Shown here: positions 24,964-38,276 of the stretch, piece by piece
Layout: each line of letters opens with the position of its first letter
Position numbering within the stretch: position 1 is the stretch's first letter
Source of the DNA: Sporomusaceae bacterium
Lineage (GTDB): Bacteria; Bacillota; Negativicutes; Sporomusales; UBA7701
Assembly (NCBI GenBank): GCA_031460455.1
Contig: JAVKTQ010000002.1
Coordinates: forward strand, 310,001 to 374,000
Direction: 5' to 3'
Length of the DNA stretch: 64,000 bases
Notes under the pieces: model-generated
Told to the model about the DNA's origin: nothing
The model's input: the letters and a program-made list of their open reading frames with translations, nothing else
The model's database searches: none
Translations under genes and position numbers: made by a program

Positions 24964-26619
24964 CTATTCCCTCACCTTTATATCCTTCAGCCCGTAGTAG
25001 CGGATCAGCCCGCCCTTCGACACCGAATTGTTCAGCTCCACGAAATACACGTGCCGCAGCACCCGGTTCTTCGCCGTCAGCGGCTCCAGCTCCACATACG
25101 TCGCCCCCGCGGCGACCTTCCGCTCCAGGTACGCCATCCGCGCCCCGTCCTCCCGGTGGATGACGCTATACTGGTGCAGCGTGGCTTCGGCCATGGGAAA
25201 AAACAGCAGCGCCAGCACCGCAGCCAAATACTTCTTCCGCGCTCCGCTCCCCAACACTGTCTCTTTCACCTCGAGGACGGTGAACAGGCTCATCGCGCCG
25301 ATTATCAGGAAAACCGCCGAGCCGTAGCCCGCCCGTCCGGGAAAGGTCGGCGCCGGGAGCATCGCCAGATTGTTGATCACCGCCAGCGCCACGCAAGCCG
25401 CTGCGAACCAGCTTACCGGAAAAGCGTCCATCACCTCCCGCCGTTTCACCTGGGCGCGTACGGCGGCTACGGCATTCTTGCCCAGCCCCAGTTTCTTGAA
25501 AGCGATCAGATATATCTGCGTGATGAGGAGCAAAAACAAGACCACCTCCTCAAGACCGGACAGAGCCTTGAAAAGCTTTGCCTTCAAAGCCGCGCTCGCT
25601 ACCCCCAGCGGCACGGCCGCATTATTATACACCAGATTGGACACCCACAGCGAAACAAACGTCCCGTTAAACACCGAAAACACCATCAGCAGGGCGAGCG
25701 ATATGCGGAGATAGTCCCAGAGATTCGAACGGCCGTTTCCAGTGCTTTCCGGTATTGTGACGCCCTGCCGCCGGGCATGGGCTGTTACCAGGATGCGCCA
25801 CGCCAGCACCAGGAAAATCACCGTCGGGATGACGCCGAGGAAAATCTCTAGGCCGGCCGCCAGCTGATTGGTGAAATGAATGAACAGCTTCGGCCCCTTG
25901 CCGTAGCGCACGAAATTGCCCGGCGCCGCCACCAGCAGCGCGAACCCCAGCAGCGACCCCGCCAGGCCGGGCGCCATCCACAGCCGCAGCGCGCCCCGCC
26001 GCCAGGCGAGCCAGGTCAGGCCCGCCGCCGCCAGAATCATCGTCGCCGCCGTATTCTCGATCGTCCAGCTCGCCGCCACGCCGCCCAGGAACATCCCCGC
26101 GGCGGCCGGCCAGCTGTCCCCGAGCAGCGGCTTGCCGATATAATCGAAATGGTACGGCAGCAGGAAAGCGAAAATCAGCACCGCCGTCAAAAGATACACG
26201 CACGCCCCCGTCATCCACACATTCGTCAACGCCCAGTCCGGCAGACCGAACCAGCAGAAAACCATTATCAGTCCCAGAATGTAAGGATTGAAGCGCAGCG
26301 TGACCTCCCGCTGCGAATGCCAGTATATCAGCATCATCAGCGCCACGTACAGCATAGCGTTGAACGGGTTGAACCACTGCTTGCCGATCAGCAGGAAGCC
26401 GTCCAACACCAGGAAATCCACCATCCGGCCGCCGTGCTGGAAATAGTGGAGATACAGCGACCGGAAAACATCCGGCCACGACGCCAGCCGCTCCAGCGTG
26501 TTCCACACCAGCGCGTACTCGTAGTCGTCGCGGTGCAGCGGCATCAGATAATTGAGCGCGTACATATAAAAGAACAGCAGCGCCAGCATCGCCAGCGACA
26601 CCATGTTCCCCCTCGTCAT
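24964..26619 (-). CDS. Polytopic membrane protein, DUF6056-like
   Basis: About 551 residues with some 12 predicted membrane helices. The N-terminal part reads LFFYMYALNYLMPLHRDDYE, followed by FQHGGRMVDFLVLDGF, features I associate with the DUF6056/glycosyltransferase-like (GT-C) membrane family; the acidic DDYE pair in the first extracytoplasmic loop recalls GT-C catalytic aspartates. If so it would transfer a sugar from a polyprenyl carrier, but this is inference. GGAGG 11 nt before the ATG at 26619 favours that start over one 33 bp upstream. Family assignment is moderate. Confidence 0.6.
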   Translation of the reverse strand: MTRGNMVSLAMLALLFFYMYALNYLMPLHRDDYEYALVWNTLERLASWPDVFRSLYLHYFQHGGRMVDFLVLDGFLLIGKQWFNPFNAMLYVALMMLIYWHSQREVTLRFNPYILGLIMVFCWFGLPDWALTNVWMTGACVYLLTAVLIFAFLLPYHFDYIGKPLLGDSWPAAAGMFLGGVAASWTIENTAATMILAAAGLTWLAWRRGALRLWMAPGLAGSLLGFALLVAAPGNFVRYGKGPKLFIHFTNQLAAGLEIFLGVIPTVIFLVLAWRILVTAHARRQGVTIPESTGNGRSNLWDYLRISLALLMVFSVFNGTFVSLWVSNLVYNNAAVPLGVASAALKAKLFKALSGLEEVVLFLLLITQIYLIAFKKLGLGKNAVAAVRAQVKRREVMDAFPVSWFAAACVALAVINNLAMLPAPTFPGRAGYGSAVFLIIGAMSLFTVLEVKETVLGSGARKKYLAAVLALLFFPMAEATLHQYSVIHREDGARMAYLERKVAAGATYVELEPLTAKNRVLRHVYFVELNNSVSKGGLIRYYGLKDIKVRE

Positions 26620-26828
26620 CTTGCCTGTTTCCTCCGCCGCCAAAGCCGTCATCCTTTCTTAGCAAACCGCATCTTTCCCCATATTTCCATCTTTTTGACT
26701 AAAATCCTTGTTGTTCTCGCATTATCTTCCCCAAATCCGTCGCCATCAGCCCAAGCTGACCGACAGGAATAAACCCACGCGCCTAGAATACCTACGCAAA
26801 AGCCCAAACAACGAGGGAGGATATGCCC

Positions 26829-27620
26829 GTGAGGGAAGAAATCATCGCCAAAAGCTGCTGAACGTCCCCTGAGGACGACCGTGCCGGTCGGCACGGCGAA
26901 CAGCGACACCTGGAAAACTGCATGGTCTGCGGCGCCAAGCTCGTCTACCGGACCCACGCCGCCGAAATAGCCTGCAGCTACTGCCGGCGTACCTTCGCCG
27001 CCTCCGTCCTCTGCCCCGCGGGCCACTACGTCTGCGAAGACTGCCACGGCGCAGGCTTCCACGCCTTCCTCGAAAAAACCGTCCTCGCCGCCGAAGGCAC
27101 AGACCCGATGGCTATCGCCGAAACGCTCCTGCGCGGCCCCTTCCTGCCGTCGCTCGGCGCCGAGCACCACGCCATCGTAGTCGCCGCGCTGCTGGCCGCC
27201 GTCAAAAACCACGGCCCCATCCCCCTGCCCGGCGGCGCCGCGCGCGCCGTCACCGACGCCGACATCCTCGAAGGCATCCGCCGCATGCGCCAGATACCCG
27301 CCTGCACCTGCGCCAACCATGGGGCCTGCGGCGCCGGCCTCGGCGCCGGCGCCTTCATAAGCATCCTCCTTGACGCCACCTGCGCCAAAGACGTCGAGCG
27401 CACCCTCGCCATGCGGGCCGCCAACGCCGCCCTGGCCGCCATCGCCGACTGCGGCGGGCCAGGCTGCTGCAAGCAGAGCGTGCGCACCGCGGTGCTCTCC
27501 GGCGCGGAAGCCCTCAAGGAACTCTGCCGGGTGCGGCTGCCGCTCAGTCACACGCGCTGCTTCCATATCAAAGACACCACCCACGGCTGCAAAGGCGTAG
27601 CCTGCCGCTTCAGCCGCTGA
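26829..27620 (+). CDS. Putative selenoprotein with DUF5714 domain (in-frame UGA as Sec11)
   Basis: Cys-rich protein of about 263 residues. The obvious reading frame begins at ATG 26922, but that start lacks a ribosome site and removes the first Cys of a CMVCG...CSYC zinc ribbon. Reading upstream in the same frame, one TGA (26859-26861) separates it from GTG 26829, which lies 8 nt after GGGAGG. The N-terminus would be MREEIIAKSC, then the TGA codon, giving a Cys-Sec pair. A SECIS-like hairpin follows directly. Later residues include CPAGHYVCEDCHGAGF, CTCANHGACGAG and CGGPGCCK, typical of DUF5714, a domain of unknown function often near methyltransferases or radical SAM proteins. A frameshift-free nonsense mutation is the alternative. 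Confidence 0.75.
26862..26896 (+). promoter_or_regulatory. Putative bacterial SECIS element
   Basis: Directly after the TGA codon, CCGTGCC (26879-26885) and GGCACGG (26890-26896) form a perfect 7-bp stem with the tetraloop GGTC, starting 17 nt after the TGA with its loop 24 nt after it. The GGUC apical loop and the distance match the SelB-binding hairpin of E. coli fdhF. A smaller hairpin (CGTCC / GGACG) lies between. The element is inside the coding region, as expected for bacterial SECIS. Confidence 0.75.
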
Positions 27621-27630
27621 AAAATCCGCC

Positions 27631-27680
27631 GGAAAAAACGAAGCGTCCCGCCCCAAACAGGGGAGGGGACGCTCGTTTTT
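27631..27680. terminator. Bidirectional terminator
   Basis: An A-run, an imperfect stem (GCGTCCC, CCCC / GGGG, GGGACGC) and a T-run lie between the convergent DUF5714 and GGDEF genes, so it can serve both. Confidence 0.85.
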
Positions 27681-27698
27681 TTGCGAATCATTTCCCGC

Positions 27699-30407
27699 CT
27701 AGCCTTGTACCGACTCTCCCAGCACCTTCTCCACGAAAATCTCGACAAGCGCGGGGTCGAACTGGCGGCCTGCGCCCAGCCGCAGCTCCGCGACCGCCTC
27801 CTCGTCCGTCATCGCGCCGCGAAAGCTGCGGTAGCTCGTCATGGCGTCATAGGCGTCGGCGATGTGGATGATCCTGGCCGGCAAAGGAATCTCCGCCCCT
27901 GTGGACCCCTTGGGATAGCCGCCGCCGTCCCATCGCTCGTGGTGGGCGAGCACGTAATCCGCCATCTCCGACAAATGGTTGACCGTCCTGAGAATGCGGT
28001 AGCCGATTTCCGGGTGGCGCCTGATCTCCGCCCACTCGACCTCCGTAAGCTTGCCCGGCTTATTCAGGATCTCGTCCGCGATGGCGATCTTGCCGATATC
28101 GTGGAGCAGCCCGGCGTTGGCGAGCGCGTCCACGTCGCCGTCAGGCAGTCCGAGGGCCTCGCCCGTCCGCCGGCACAGCTCGGCGACCCTGCGCGAGTGC
28201 GCCTCCTCGATGTCGTTCTTTTCGTACAGCGCGGCGATGATCGTCGTGATCGTCTGACCGAGCATATCCGGGCTCTCGAACAGCTTTGTGCGGTACATCT
28301 GATCGTCCGCCTTCTTGACGACCTCCTCGATCGCCTCCTCGGCGGCCGTCTTCGTACAATACCCGAAGGAAAGCGACACCGCGACCGAACCCACCGTTTC
28401 CCCGGCGGCGATAGCCTTGATGCTCCTGATGACCTGCTCGGCCGCAGCGGCACCCGTGCGCGGCATGATGATCACGAACTCGTCGCCGCCCAGCCTGGCG
28501 ATAACGTCGCTGTCGCGGCAGCCCCCCGTCAGCGCTGCGGCCGCCTTCACCAGCAGCTTGTCGCCCACGGCATGGCCCAGAGAATCGTTGACCAGTTTAA
28601 GGCCGTTGATATCGGCCACCGCCACCGTCATCGGCAGGTTGCCCGGCGTATCGAGCCGCAGCAGTTCGCTCTCGTAAAACCGGCGGTTATAAAGCCCGGT
28701 AAGCTGATCGTGGTTGCTCAGGTACACGATCTCGGCCTGCGTCTTCTTCCGCTCGGAGATATCGAAAAACGTCACAACCGCGCCGACGATCATGCCGTCG
28801 CGGTACTGGGGGTAAGAGAAATATTCCACCGGGAAAACCGTCCCGTCGGCCCGCCGGAAAACCTCGTCGTCGGCATGCACCCTATCGCCGTCGCGCAGCG
28901 TCTGAAAGATCCGGCAGTCCTCCTCCGCAATGTCGCTGCCGTCGCTGCGCCTGGCATGCAGCTTGCGGTGCATATTTTCCCCGATCAGCTCCCTCGACCT
29001 GCCGTACCCGAGCATCCGCAGGCAGCTGGCGTTGCAGAACGTGAAGTTGCCGTACGTATCGATACCGTAAATAGCCTCGGCGGTCGAATCCAGCAGTTGG
29101 CGGATATTATCCTCGCTGTCCCTTAGCTGCCGCACAGTCTGCTCCAGCCGCTTCGTCCGCTCGCGGATACGCTCCTCCAGCGTATGGATCAGGGCGTCGA
29201 TCTGGTCGGCCATCCTGTTGAAGGCGACCGACAGCTTGCCGATCTCGTCCGGCCGCACCACCTGGGCGCGCTCGCCGAAATCGCCCCCCGAAAACTTCTC
29301 CGTCGTCCTTATCAGGTCATAAACCGGCCTGAAGGCGATCTCCGTGCTCTTCGCATAAATCAGAATAGCCAGCACGATGGCGAGCATCGCGATAAGCAGC
29401 GAAAACTGGAGGCTCTTCATGAACCCCGCCATAAACGGGCCTTTCGGGATAGCCGTGATTATCAGCCAGTTAAGGCCGTCCCGGTTGTACTCGGTCACCT
29501 TGACAAACAGCCCGTCCTTATCCGCCATCGTCGGCGCGGCGGTTCCTGACGCTTCCAGGTACCGCCGCCAGGCATCCACGACCGCCGCGTTCTCGGTCTC
29601 CGCGAGCGCGAGCCTCCTGATGCCGCCGGCGCCCTGCGGCGCAAAGTTCGGCCAGCCCTGCGAATTCGCCACCAGATAGCCGCTGTCCTTCTCGACGATA
29701 TACGCCATCGCCTCCTGGCTCTTCACGACCTCGCGCAGGTAGCCGTTCATCTTCGACAGCGTTATGTGCGTTCCCAGCACACCCATGAGAGCGCCGTTCC
29801 CGTCATATATCGGCCAGGCCGCCGAAATCGCCAGATCGTCGATCAAAAAATGTTTATAGATAGGGGAAAACACCGGTCTGCCGGCCGTCTTGGCGATTAT
29901 ATACCAATCCCTTGTCCGGGGGTCGAATTTCTCCGTCTCGTGCACCAGCTTCCCGGCCGCAAGCTCGGACGTCACGGCGTAATAGCGGGTTCTGCCGCCG
30001 GTCAGCGCGTTGTTCTCGTACACCTCGATCTCGTCCCGCGCGTTGCGGCGCGCCCCGTAGAATTCGCCGCTCTCCGCGCCGTACGTGAAGCTGTAAACCT
30101 CGTCGCCCGTCGCCTGGAGCACACTGGCGAAAAACAGCTCGCGTTCGCGTTTATTCTCCAGAGCGATCGCCTTCCGGCCGATCAGGTTGCGGTTGGCCTC
30201 GTTGACATGGCGGGTGGCGCCGATCAGGCCGTCGACACGGCCGATAATCACGCTGTCCGTGCTGGCCTGGATCTCGGCCACCATCCGCTCGGTGGAAGAT
30301 TGCCAGTTGGCGAACGCGAAATAGCCGATGATGCCGAACGTCGCCACCATCAGCGCAACGAAAGATATCACCATCAGAGACCGTAGCGAACTTCCTGTCG
30401 GCGTCAA
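27699..30407 (-). CDS. dCache-HAMP-PAS-GGDEF-HD-GYP cyclic-di-GMP protein
   Basis: A 902-residue membrane sensor. In order: TM1 (about 10-33), a periplasmic dCache sensor (about 45-325), TM2 (about 333-352), HAMP (about 353-405), PAS (430-550), GGDEF (565-720) and HD-GYP (735-895). The GGDEF motif is intact (LGGDEF, 639-644), and the HD-GYP motif is present (HDIGK at 769-773; HHERWDGGGYP at 822-832), so the protein may both make and break c-di-GMP. Many such hybrids act in only one direction. The best start is TTG at 30407 after GGTGGGA; an ATG 11 codons in is possible. Single gene, convergent with DUF5714. Confidence 0.93.
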   Translation of the reverse strand: MTPTGSSLRSLMVISFVALMVATFGIIGYFAFANWQSSTERMVAEIQASTDSVIIGRVDGLIGATRHVNEANRNLIGRKAIALENKRERELFFASVLQATGDEVYSFTYGAESGEFYGARRNARDEIEVYENNALTGGRTRYYAVTSELAAGKLVHETEKFDPRTRDWYIIAKTAGRPVFSPIYKHFLIDDLAISAAWPIYDGNGALMGVLGTHITLSKMNGYLREVVKSQEAMAYIVEKDSGYLVANSQGWPNFAPQGAGGIRRLALAETENAAVVDAWRRYLEASGTAAPTMADKDGLFVKVTEYNRDGLNWLIITAIPKGPFMAGFMKSLQFSLLIAMLAIVLAILIYAKSTEIAFRPVYDLIRTTEKFSGGDFGERAQVVRPDEIGKLSVAFNRMADQIDALIHTLEERIRERTKRLEQTVRQLRDSEDNIRQLLDSTAEAIYGIDTYGNFTFCNASCLRMLGYGRSRELIGENMHRKLHARRSDGSDIAEEDCRIFQTLRDGDRVHADDEVFRRADGTVFPVEYFSYPQYRDGMIVGAVVTFFDISERKKTQAEIVYLSNHDQLTGLYNRRFYESELLRLDTPGNLPMTVAVADINGLKLVNDSLGHAVGDKLLVKAAAALTGGCRDSDVIARLGGDEFVIIMPRTGAAAAEQVIRSIKAIAAGETVGSVAVSLSFGYCTKTAAEEAIEEVVKKADDQMYRTKLFESPDMLGQTITTIIAALYEKNDIEEAHSRRVAELCRRTGEALGLPDGDVDALANAGLLHDIGKIAIADEILNKPGKLTEVEWAEIRRHPEIGYRILRTVNHLSEMADYVLAHHERWDGGGYPKGSTGAEIPLPARIIHIADAYDAMTSYRSFRGAMTDEEAVAELRLGAGRQFDPALVEIFVEKVLGESVQG

Positions 30408-30610
30408 ATCGTCCCACCCGCAAAACAGTAATTTTTCCCCGAATTATGACAAAAGTTATAGCGATTCTACAATAATTATAATCTATAGCATATTTCTTTT
30501 CCAGAAATACTTCCCGCACCCGTCGCGGGACACTCTTCTCAACGCGGCAGGATTTCCGTCCCCGGCATAGTACATATAAACAGTAACAAATTTTGTCAGG
30601 GGGTTAGACC

Positions 30611-31159
30611 ATGAAACTGTGTCTGCTGGCTGTCGCGTTCGCCGCGCTGCTGACGGTGCAGGCGGCTCACGTCTCCGCCGGCGCGGCGGATAACGACGGC
30701 GCCTATATGAGAGTCGCGATAGCAGAAGCGGTCCACGGGGTCGAACAAGGGGAGGGGGGACCGTTCGGGGCGGTAATCGTCAAGGACGGCCGGATAATCG
30801 CCCGCGCCCACAACCAGGTGCTCGTCACCCACGACCCCACCGCCCACGCCGAAGTCCAGGCCATCCGCAAAGCCTCGTCCCTGCTCGGACGCTTCGACCT
30901 GTCCGACTGCGTGCTGTACGCCTCCTGCGAGCCGTGCCCGATGTGCCTGGGCGCCGTCCACTGGGCCAAGCTGCGCAAAGTCGTCTACGGCGCCACCCGA
31001 TACGACGCCGCTGCGGCGGGCTTCGACGACAGCTACATCTACGAAGTCATCCAGGGCAAAGCCAGGGTCCTCCAGGTCGCCATGGAACGGCGGCCCGACG
31101 ACGCCAACGCCACGCCTTTCGACCTCTGGAAACAGAAAAACGACAAAACGCAGTACTGA
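30611..31159 (+). CDS. Exported nucleoside/guanine deaminase-like protein (CDA superfamily)
   Basis: A 182-residue zinc deaminase. The catalytic motifs are HAE (His79, Glu81) and PCPMC (Cys109, Cys112), as in guanine deaminase and tRNA adenosine deaminase. The C-terminal part (YDAAAAGFDDSYIYEVI) fits the guanine deaminase branch better than TadA. Oddly, residues 1-24 form a clear Sec signal peptide (MKLCLLAVAFAALLTVQAAH then VSAGA), so the enzyme would act in the periplasm. GGGGG precedes the ATG. A lipoprotein gene follows 107 bp downstream, but a promoter-like TATAAT lies between. Confidence 0.85.
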   Translation: MKLCLLAVAFAALLTVQAAHVSAGAADNDGAYMRVAIAEAVHGVEQGEGGPFGAVIVKDGRIIARAHNQVLVTHDPTAHAEVQAIRKASSLLGRFDLSDCVLYASCEPCPMCLGAVHWAKLRKVVYGATRYDAAAAGFDDSYIYEVIQGKARVLQVAMERRPDDANATPFDLWKQKNDKTQY

Positions 31160-31265
31160 AAAAAAGGCATAAAAGAGTATAATACGATAGGCATTCTCGA
31201 ATCGCAGCACGGGAAATAATAAGGCTTAGACGCAGCTAAAGCGCAGCCATCAGGAGGATTGACCA

Positions 31266-31883
31266 ATGAACAAGACCCTCACGACCATCCTCGCCCTCAT
31301 CGCCTGCCTGGCGCTCATCCTGCCCGGGTGCGCCACCAAAGCCCCGCAGCAACCGGCCCAGCCTGAGAAAAAGGCGACCCCCGCCCCCGCCGCGGTCAAC
31401 GTCGGCTCCCCCGCCAACAGCAAAGCCACCTTCGAAACCTCGCTGGGCACCTTCAAAGTCGAACTCTTCGAAGACAAAGCGCCCGTCACCGCCAAAAACT
31501 TCATCACCCTCGCCGACAAAGGCTTCTTCAACGGCCTCATCTTCCACCGCGTCATCGACGGCTTCATGATCCAGGGCGGCGACCCCAAAGGCAACGGCAC
31601 CGGCGGCCCCGGCTACACCATCGCCGACGAATTCGCCAAAGACCTGCGCCACGCCTCCGAAGGCGTCCTGTCGATGGCCAACGCCGGCCCCAACACCGGC
31701 GGCTCGCAATTCTTCATCACCCTCAAGGCCACCCCGTGGCTCGACGACAAGCACGCCGTCTTCGGCAAAGTCGTCGAAGGCATGGACGTCGTCCGCGCCA
31801 TCGGCAAAGTCAAGACCGGCCCCAACGACAAACCCGCCACCGACGTCGTCATCAAAAAAATAACCGTCGCCAAACCGCAGTAA
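31266..31883 (+). CDS. Cyclophilin-type peptidyl-prolyl isomerase, lipoprotein
   Basis: A 205-residue protein that catalyses cis-trans isomerisation of prolyl bonds outside the cytoplasm. The lipobox ILPGC is near residue 21, and a Pro/Ala/Lys-rich linker precedes the cyclophilin domain (from about residue 53). Active-site segments [20 protein letters not shown] and the region around [14 protein letters not shown] are intact. CAGGAGG precedes the ATG. A periplasmic folding role, for example for outer-membrane or exported proteins, is inferred. Confidence 0.93.
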   Translation: MNKTLTTILALIACLALILPGCATKAPQQPAQPEKKATPAPAAVNVGSPANSKATFETSLGTFKVELFEDKAPVTAKNFITLADKGFFNGLIFHRVIDGFMIQGGDPKGNGTGGPGYTIADEFAKDLRHASEGVLSMANAGPNTGGSQFFITLKATPWLDDKHAVFGKVVEGMDVVRAIGKVKTGPNDKPATDVVIKKITVAKPQ

Positions 31884-31906
31884 AGCGCCCCCTGGCGATA
31901 TTCTCC

Positions 31907-31946
31907 TTTACACCTCCCGGACGCTGGCCTATAATTAAACCTTGTG
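31907..31946 (+). promoter_or_regulatory. Promoter giving a likely leaderless TVP38 transcript
   Basis: TTTACA (31907-31912), a 17-bp spacer and TATAAT (31930-31935) form a strong promoter. The GTG start at 31944 is only 8 nt after the -10 box, and no ribosome site precedes it, so the mRNA probably starts at or within a few bases of the start codon. Confidence 0.65.
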
Positions 31947-32594
31947 AGACACTACATCCAAACCGCGATCAGGCCGGCGGCCGGCGTATACCTCGCCGGC
32001 TTCGCCGCCCTGGGAATACTATACGTATACGGCTACGGCATCGAACGGTTCAGGCCCGAGACGATCGGCGAAACGATGATCTCCCTGGGATACTGGGGCC
32101 CCTGCCTCTACATCCTCGGCAACATCGTCCGGCCGTTCTTCTTTTTCCCCGCCATCGTCCTCGGCATCGCCGGCGGCCTGGCCTTCGGCCCGCTGTGGGG
32201 CGCCGTCTACCTCGTCGTCGGCACCGTCCTAGGGGCGGCCCTCTGCTTCGCCGCCGCCCGCCTGCTCGGCCGCGACGGACTAAAACGGGCCTTGCCGCCC
32301 TGGCTGCCGCTCGCCGCCCTCGACGACAAAGTCGCGCGCCACGGCTTCAGAGCCATCCTGCTGCTGCGCTTCGCCCCCGTCCTGCCGTGGGACGCCGTCA
32401 GCTTCCTTGCCGGCCTGTCGGGCGTACGGTTCTGGCCCTACCTCTGGGCCACGCTGCTCGCCAGCATCCCCGGCGCGGTCGCCTTCAGCTGCTTCGGCAG
32501 CGCCCTTATGGGCCCCCTGTCCGCCGCCCTGGCCGTCGCCGCCCTCATCGCCGCCGCCTGCCTATACCCGCGTTTCCGCAGCCGCCGCGGCTGA
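31944..32594 (+). CDS. TVP38/TMEM64 family inner-membrane protein
   Basis: A 216-residue protein with five to six predicted helices. The family core is recognisable in FPAIVLGIAGGLAFGPLWGAVY and in LLLRFAPVLPWDAVSFLAGLSGVRFWPYL, the SNARE-associated domain of DedA-related proteins, thought to act as lipid scramblases or in membrane homeostasis. It starts at GTG with a promoter so close that the message is probably leaderless. It is followed by a terminator at about 32611-32648. Confidence 0.85.
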   Translation: MRHYIQTAIRPAAGVYLAGFAALGILYVYGYGIERFRPETIGETMISLGYWGPCLYILGNIVRPFFFFPAIVLGIAGGLAFGPLWGAVYLVVGTVLGAALCFAAARLLGRDGLKRALPPWLPLAALDDKVARHGFRAILLLRFAPVLPWDAVSFLAGLSGVRFWPYLWATLLASIPGAVAFSCFGSALMGPLSAALAVAALIAAACLYPRFRSRRG

Positions 32595-36522
<3,928 letters not shown>

Positions 36523-36535
36523 ACCGGCACCAACG

Positions 36536-36570
36536 AAAAGCCTCAGCCCTGAACCAGGGCTGAGGCTTTT
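36536..36570 (+). terminator. Rho-independent terminator
   Basis: A perfect stem AAAAGCCTCAGCCCT / AGGGCTGAGGCTTTT with a 5-nt loop ends the PFOR gene. Confidence 0.92.
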
Positions 36571-36665
36571 CCCATACCACCCCGCGCTGCCGCTGATAGC
36601 GCCATCGTTATTTGCTATAACAAAGATTTACATATTATTAACAGGTAACAGCAGGAGTTTCAATA

Positions 36666-36695
36666 TTGAATTTATAATCATTATAAATTAATAAT
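36666..36695 (+). promoter_or_regulatory. Promoter with an exact PerR box
   Basis: TTATAATCATTATAA (36672-36686) equals the Bacillus PerR consensus TTATAATNATTATAA at every fixed position and lies within a 10-bp-arm inverted repeat. It fills the spacer between TTGAAT (36666-36671) and TAATAA (36689-36694), where bound repressor would block RNA polymerase. The chemoreceptor gene starts about 53 bp later. Confidence 0.7.
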
Positions 36696-36747
36696 ACATA
36701 TGAATGCCAGACGATGCGCTTCGGCGCGGCAAAAGGAGACGGGATCC

Positions 36748-38226
36748 ATGTTCAACATCTTCAGGAAAAACGCGCCCTGCGAGGAAGCCCTGTGCATCCT
36801 CAAAAACGTCGAGGACAGAATTAGCGGCAAACCGGCCGACCCTATCGCGGTCGCCTACCCCATCCACCAGCGCGTGCTCGGCAACTTCGACAAACTGCTG
36901 GCCAGCGAAGCCAAAATGGCGGGCGCCTGCAAAACCATGCTCGGCACCGTCTCGGCGCTCAGCGAATTCGACGTCAGGATGACCCACTCCGCCTACAGCC
37001 TCATCAGCTTCGCCCAACAAATGGCCACCCTCAGCGAATCCAACCTCGCCATCGTCGAAGAGATCACCGCCAGCATGAACGACGTCAACGAAACCATCGG
37101 CCAGACCTCGCAGAAAATGCTGCACCTGTCCGCCGCCTCCCAGGCCCTCATCGCCAAAAACGACGCGAGCATCGTCCAGATCGGTGAAATCAACGCCCTC
37201 AAAGAAAACGTCGTCACCGACACCACCCTCATGCACGACCAGATCGGGCAGCTCGTCGAAATGACCACGCGAATCAACGACATCGTCGACGGCGTTGCCG
37301 CCATCGCCGAGCAGACAAACCTCCTCGCCCTCAACGCCTCCATCGAAGCGGCGCGGGCCGGCGAGCACGGCCGCGGCTTCGCCGTCGTCGCCGAGGAAAT
37401 CCGCAAACTCGCCGACAGCACCAAAACCAACCTCAACGACATGCGCGTCTTCGTCAACAACATCCAGCAGGCCGCCCATGGAGGGCGGGAGAGCCTCGGC
37501 AACACCCTCCGCTCCACCAGCTCCATGAACGACAAGCTCGACGGCATCGCCGGCACCATAGAGGAAAACGTCGCCATGCTCAAAACGGCCGTCAAAGACG
37601 TCGACGACATCTCCACCCTCATGGTCAACATCAAAGAATCCGCCCAACAGGTCAACCAGGCCATGACCCTGTCCGCCCAGGACGCCGAAAAACTTCACGG
37701 CATGACCCAGGCCATCCACGACGACGCCACCCAGAGCGCCGCCAACGCCAAGCAGATATCCAAGATCGACGAAGAACTCAGCGGCATCGTCCGCGACATG
37801 GTCTCCGCCCTCAACGGCGGCATCCACGCCATCTCCAACGAAGAGCTCGTCGCCAGCCTCCTCAAAGCCAAGGAAGCCCACGCCAACTGGATGCGCAACC
37901 TCAAAAAGATCGCCGACGAAATGAAAGCCTACCCCATCCAGACCAACTCCAAGCGGTGCGCCTTCGGCCACTTCTACCACGCCATCACCATCACCCAGCC
38001 CGACGTCCTCCGGGAATGGGCCGCCATCGACGATGTGCACAACCAGCTCCACGGCATGGGCGACAAAATGATCGCCGCCGTCAACGCCGGCGAAGCGTAC
38101 GGCGCGCATAGCCTGTACGCGCAGGCCGAAGAGCTGTCGCTGCAGATCGCCGCCCGCATCGACGCCGCCATCCGCGTCATCGAAAGCAAGGGAAAAGCCG
38201 GCGAAGCCGTATTGCGGTACGCCTGA
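36748..38226 (+). CDS. Soluble methyl-accepting chemotaxis protein with C-terminal CZB domain
   Basis: A 492-residue cytoplasmic chemoreceptor without membrane segments. The signalling hairpin tip reads [20 protein letters not shown], followed by [18 protein letters not shown]. The last 130 residues form a CZB domain with the zinc ligands His and Cys in [24 protein letters not shown] and VHNQLHGMG. Known CZB receptors sense zinc or hypochlorite through the zinc-bound Cys. The ATG at 36748 follows AAAGGAGACGGG. The exact PerR box in its promoter supports a role in oxidative stress signalling (inferred). Confidence 0.92.
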   Translation: MFNIFRKNAPCEEALCILKNVEDRISGKPADPIAVAYPIHQRVLGNFDKLLASEAKMAGACKTMLGTVSALSEFDVRMTHSAYSLISFAQQMATLSESNLAIVEEITASMNDVNETIGQTSQKMLHLSAASQALIAKNDASIVQIGEINALKENVVTDTTLMHDQIGQLVEMTTRINDIVDGVAAIAEQTNLLALNASIEAARAGEHGRGFAVVAEEIRKLADSTKTNLNDMRVFVNNIQQAAHGGRESLGNTLRSTSSMNDKLDGIAGTIEENVAMLKTAVKDVDDISTLMVNIKESAQQVNQAMTLSAQDAEKLHGMTQAIHDDATQSAANAKQISKIDEELSGIVRDMVSALNGGIHAISNEELVASLLKAKEAHANWMRNLKKIADEMKAYPIQTNSKRCAFGHFYHAITITQPDVLREWAAIDDVHNQLHGMGDKMIAAVNAGEAYGAHSLYAQAEELSLQIAARIDAAIRVIESKGKAGEAVLRYA

Positions 38227-38233
38227 CCCTGAG

Positions 38234-38276
38234 AAAAACCGCCCCGCTCCCGGAAAGAGGAGGGGGCGGTTTTTTT
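38234..38276. terminator. Bidirectional terminator
   Basis: An A-run, the stem CCGCCCC..CTCC / GGAG..GGGGCGG and a T-run sit between the chemoreceptor and the convergent AraC gene, overlapping the stop of the latter. Confidence 0.85.

Noticed and set aside
26922-27620. Start of the DUF5714 gene at ATG 26922.
   Set aside because: There is no ribosome site, and the start would remove the first Cys of the CXXC zinc ribbon. The upstream GTG with readthrough of TGA as Sec explains the sequence better.
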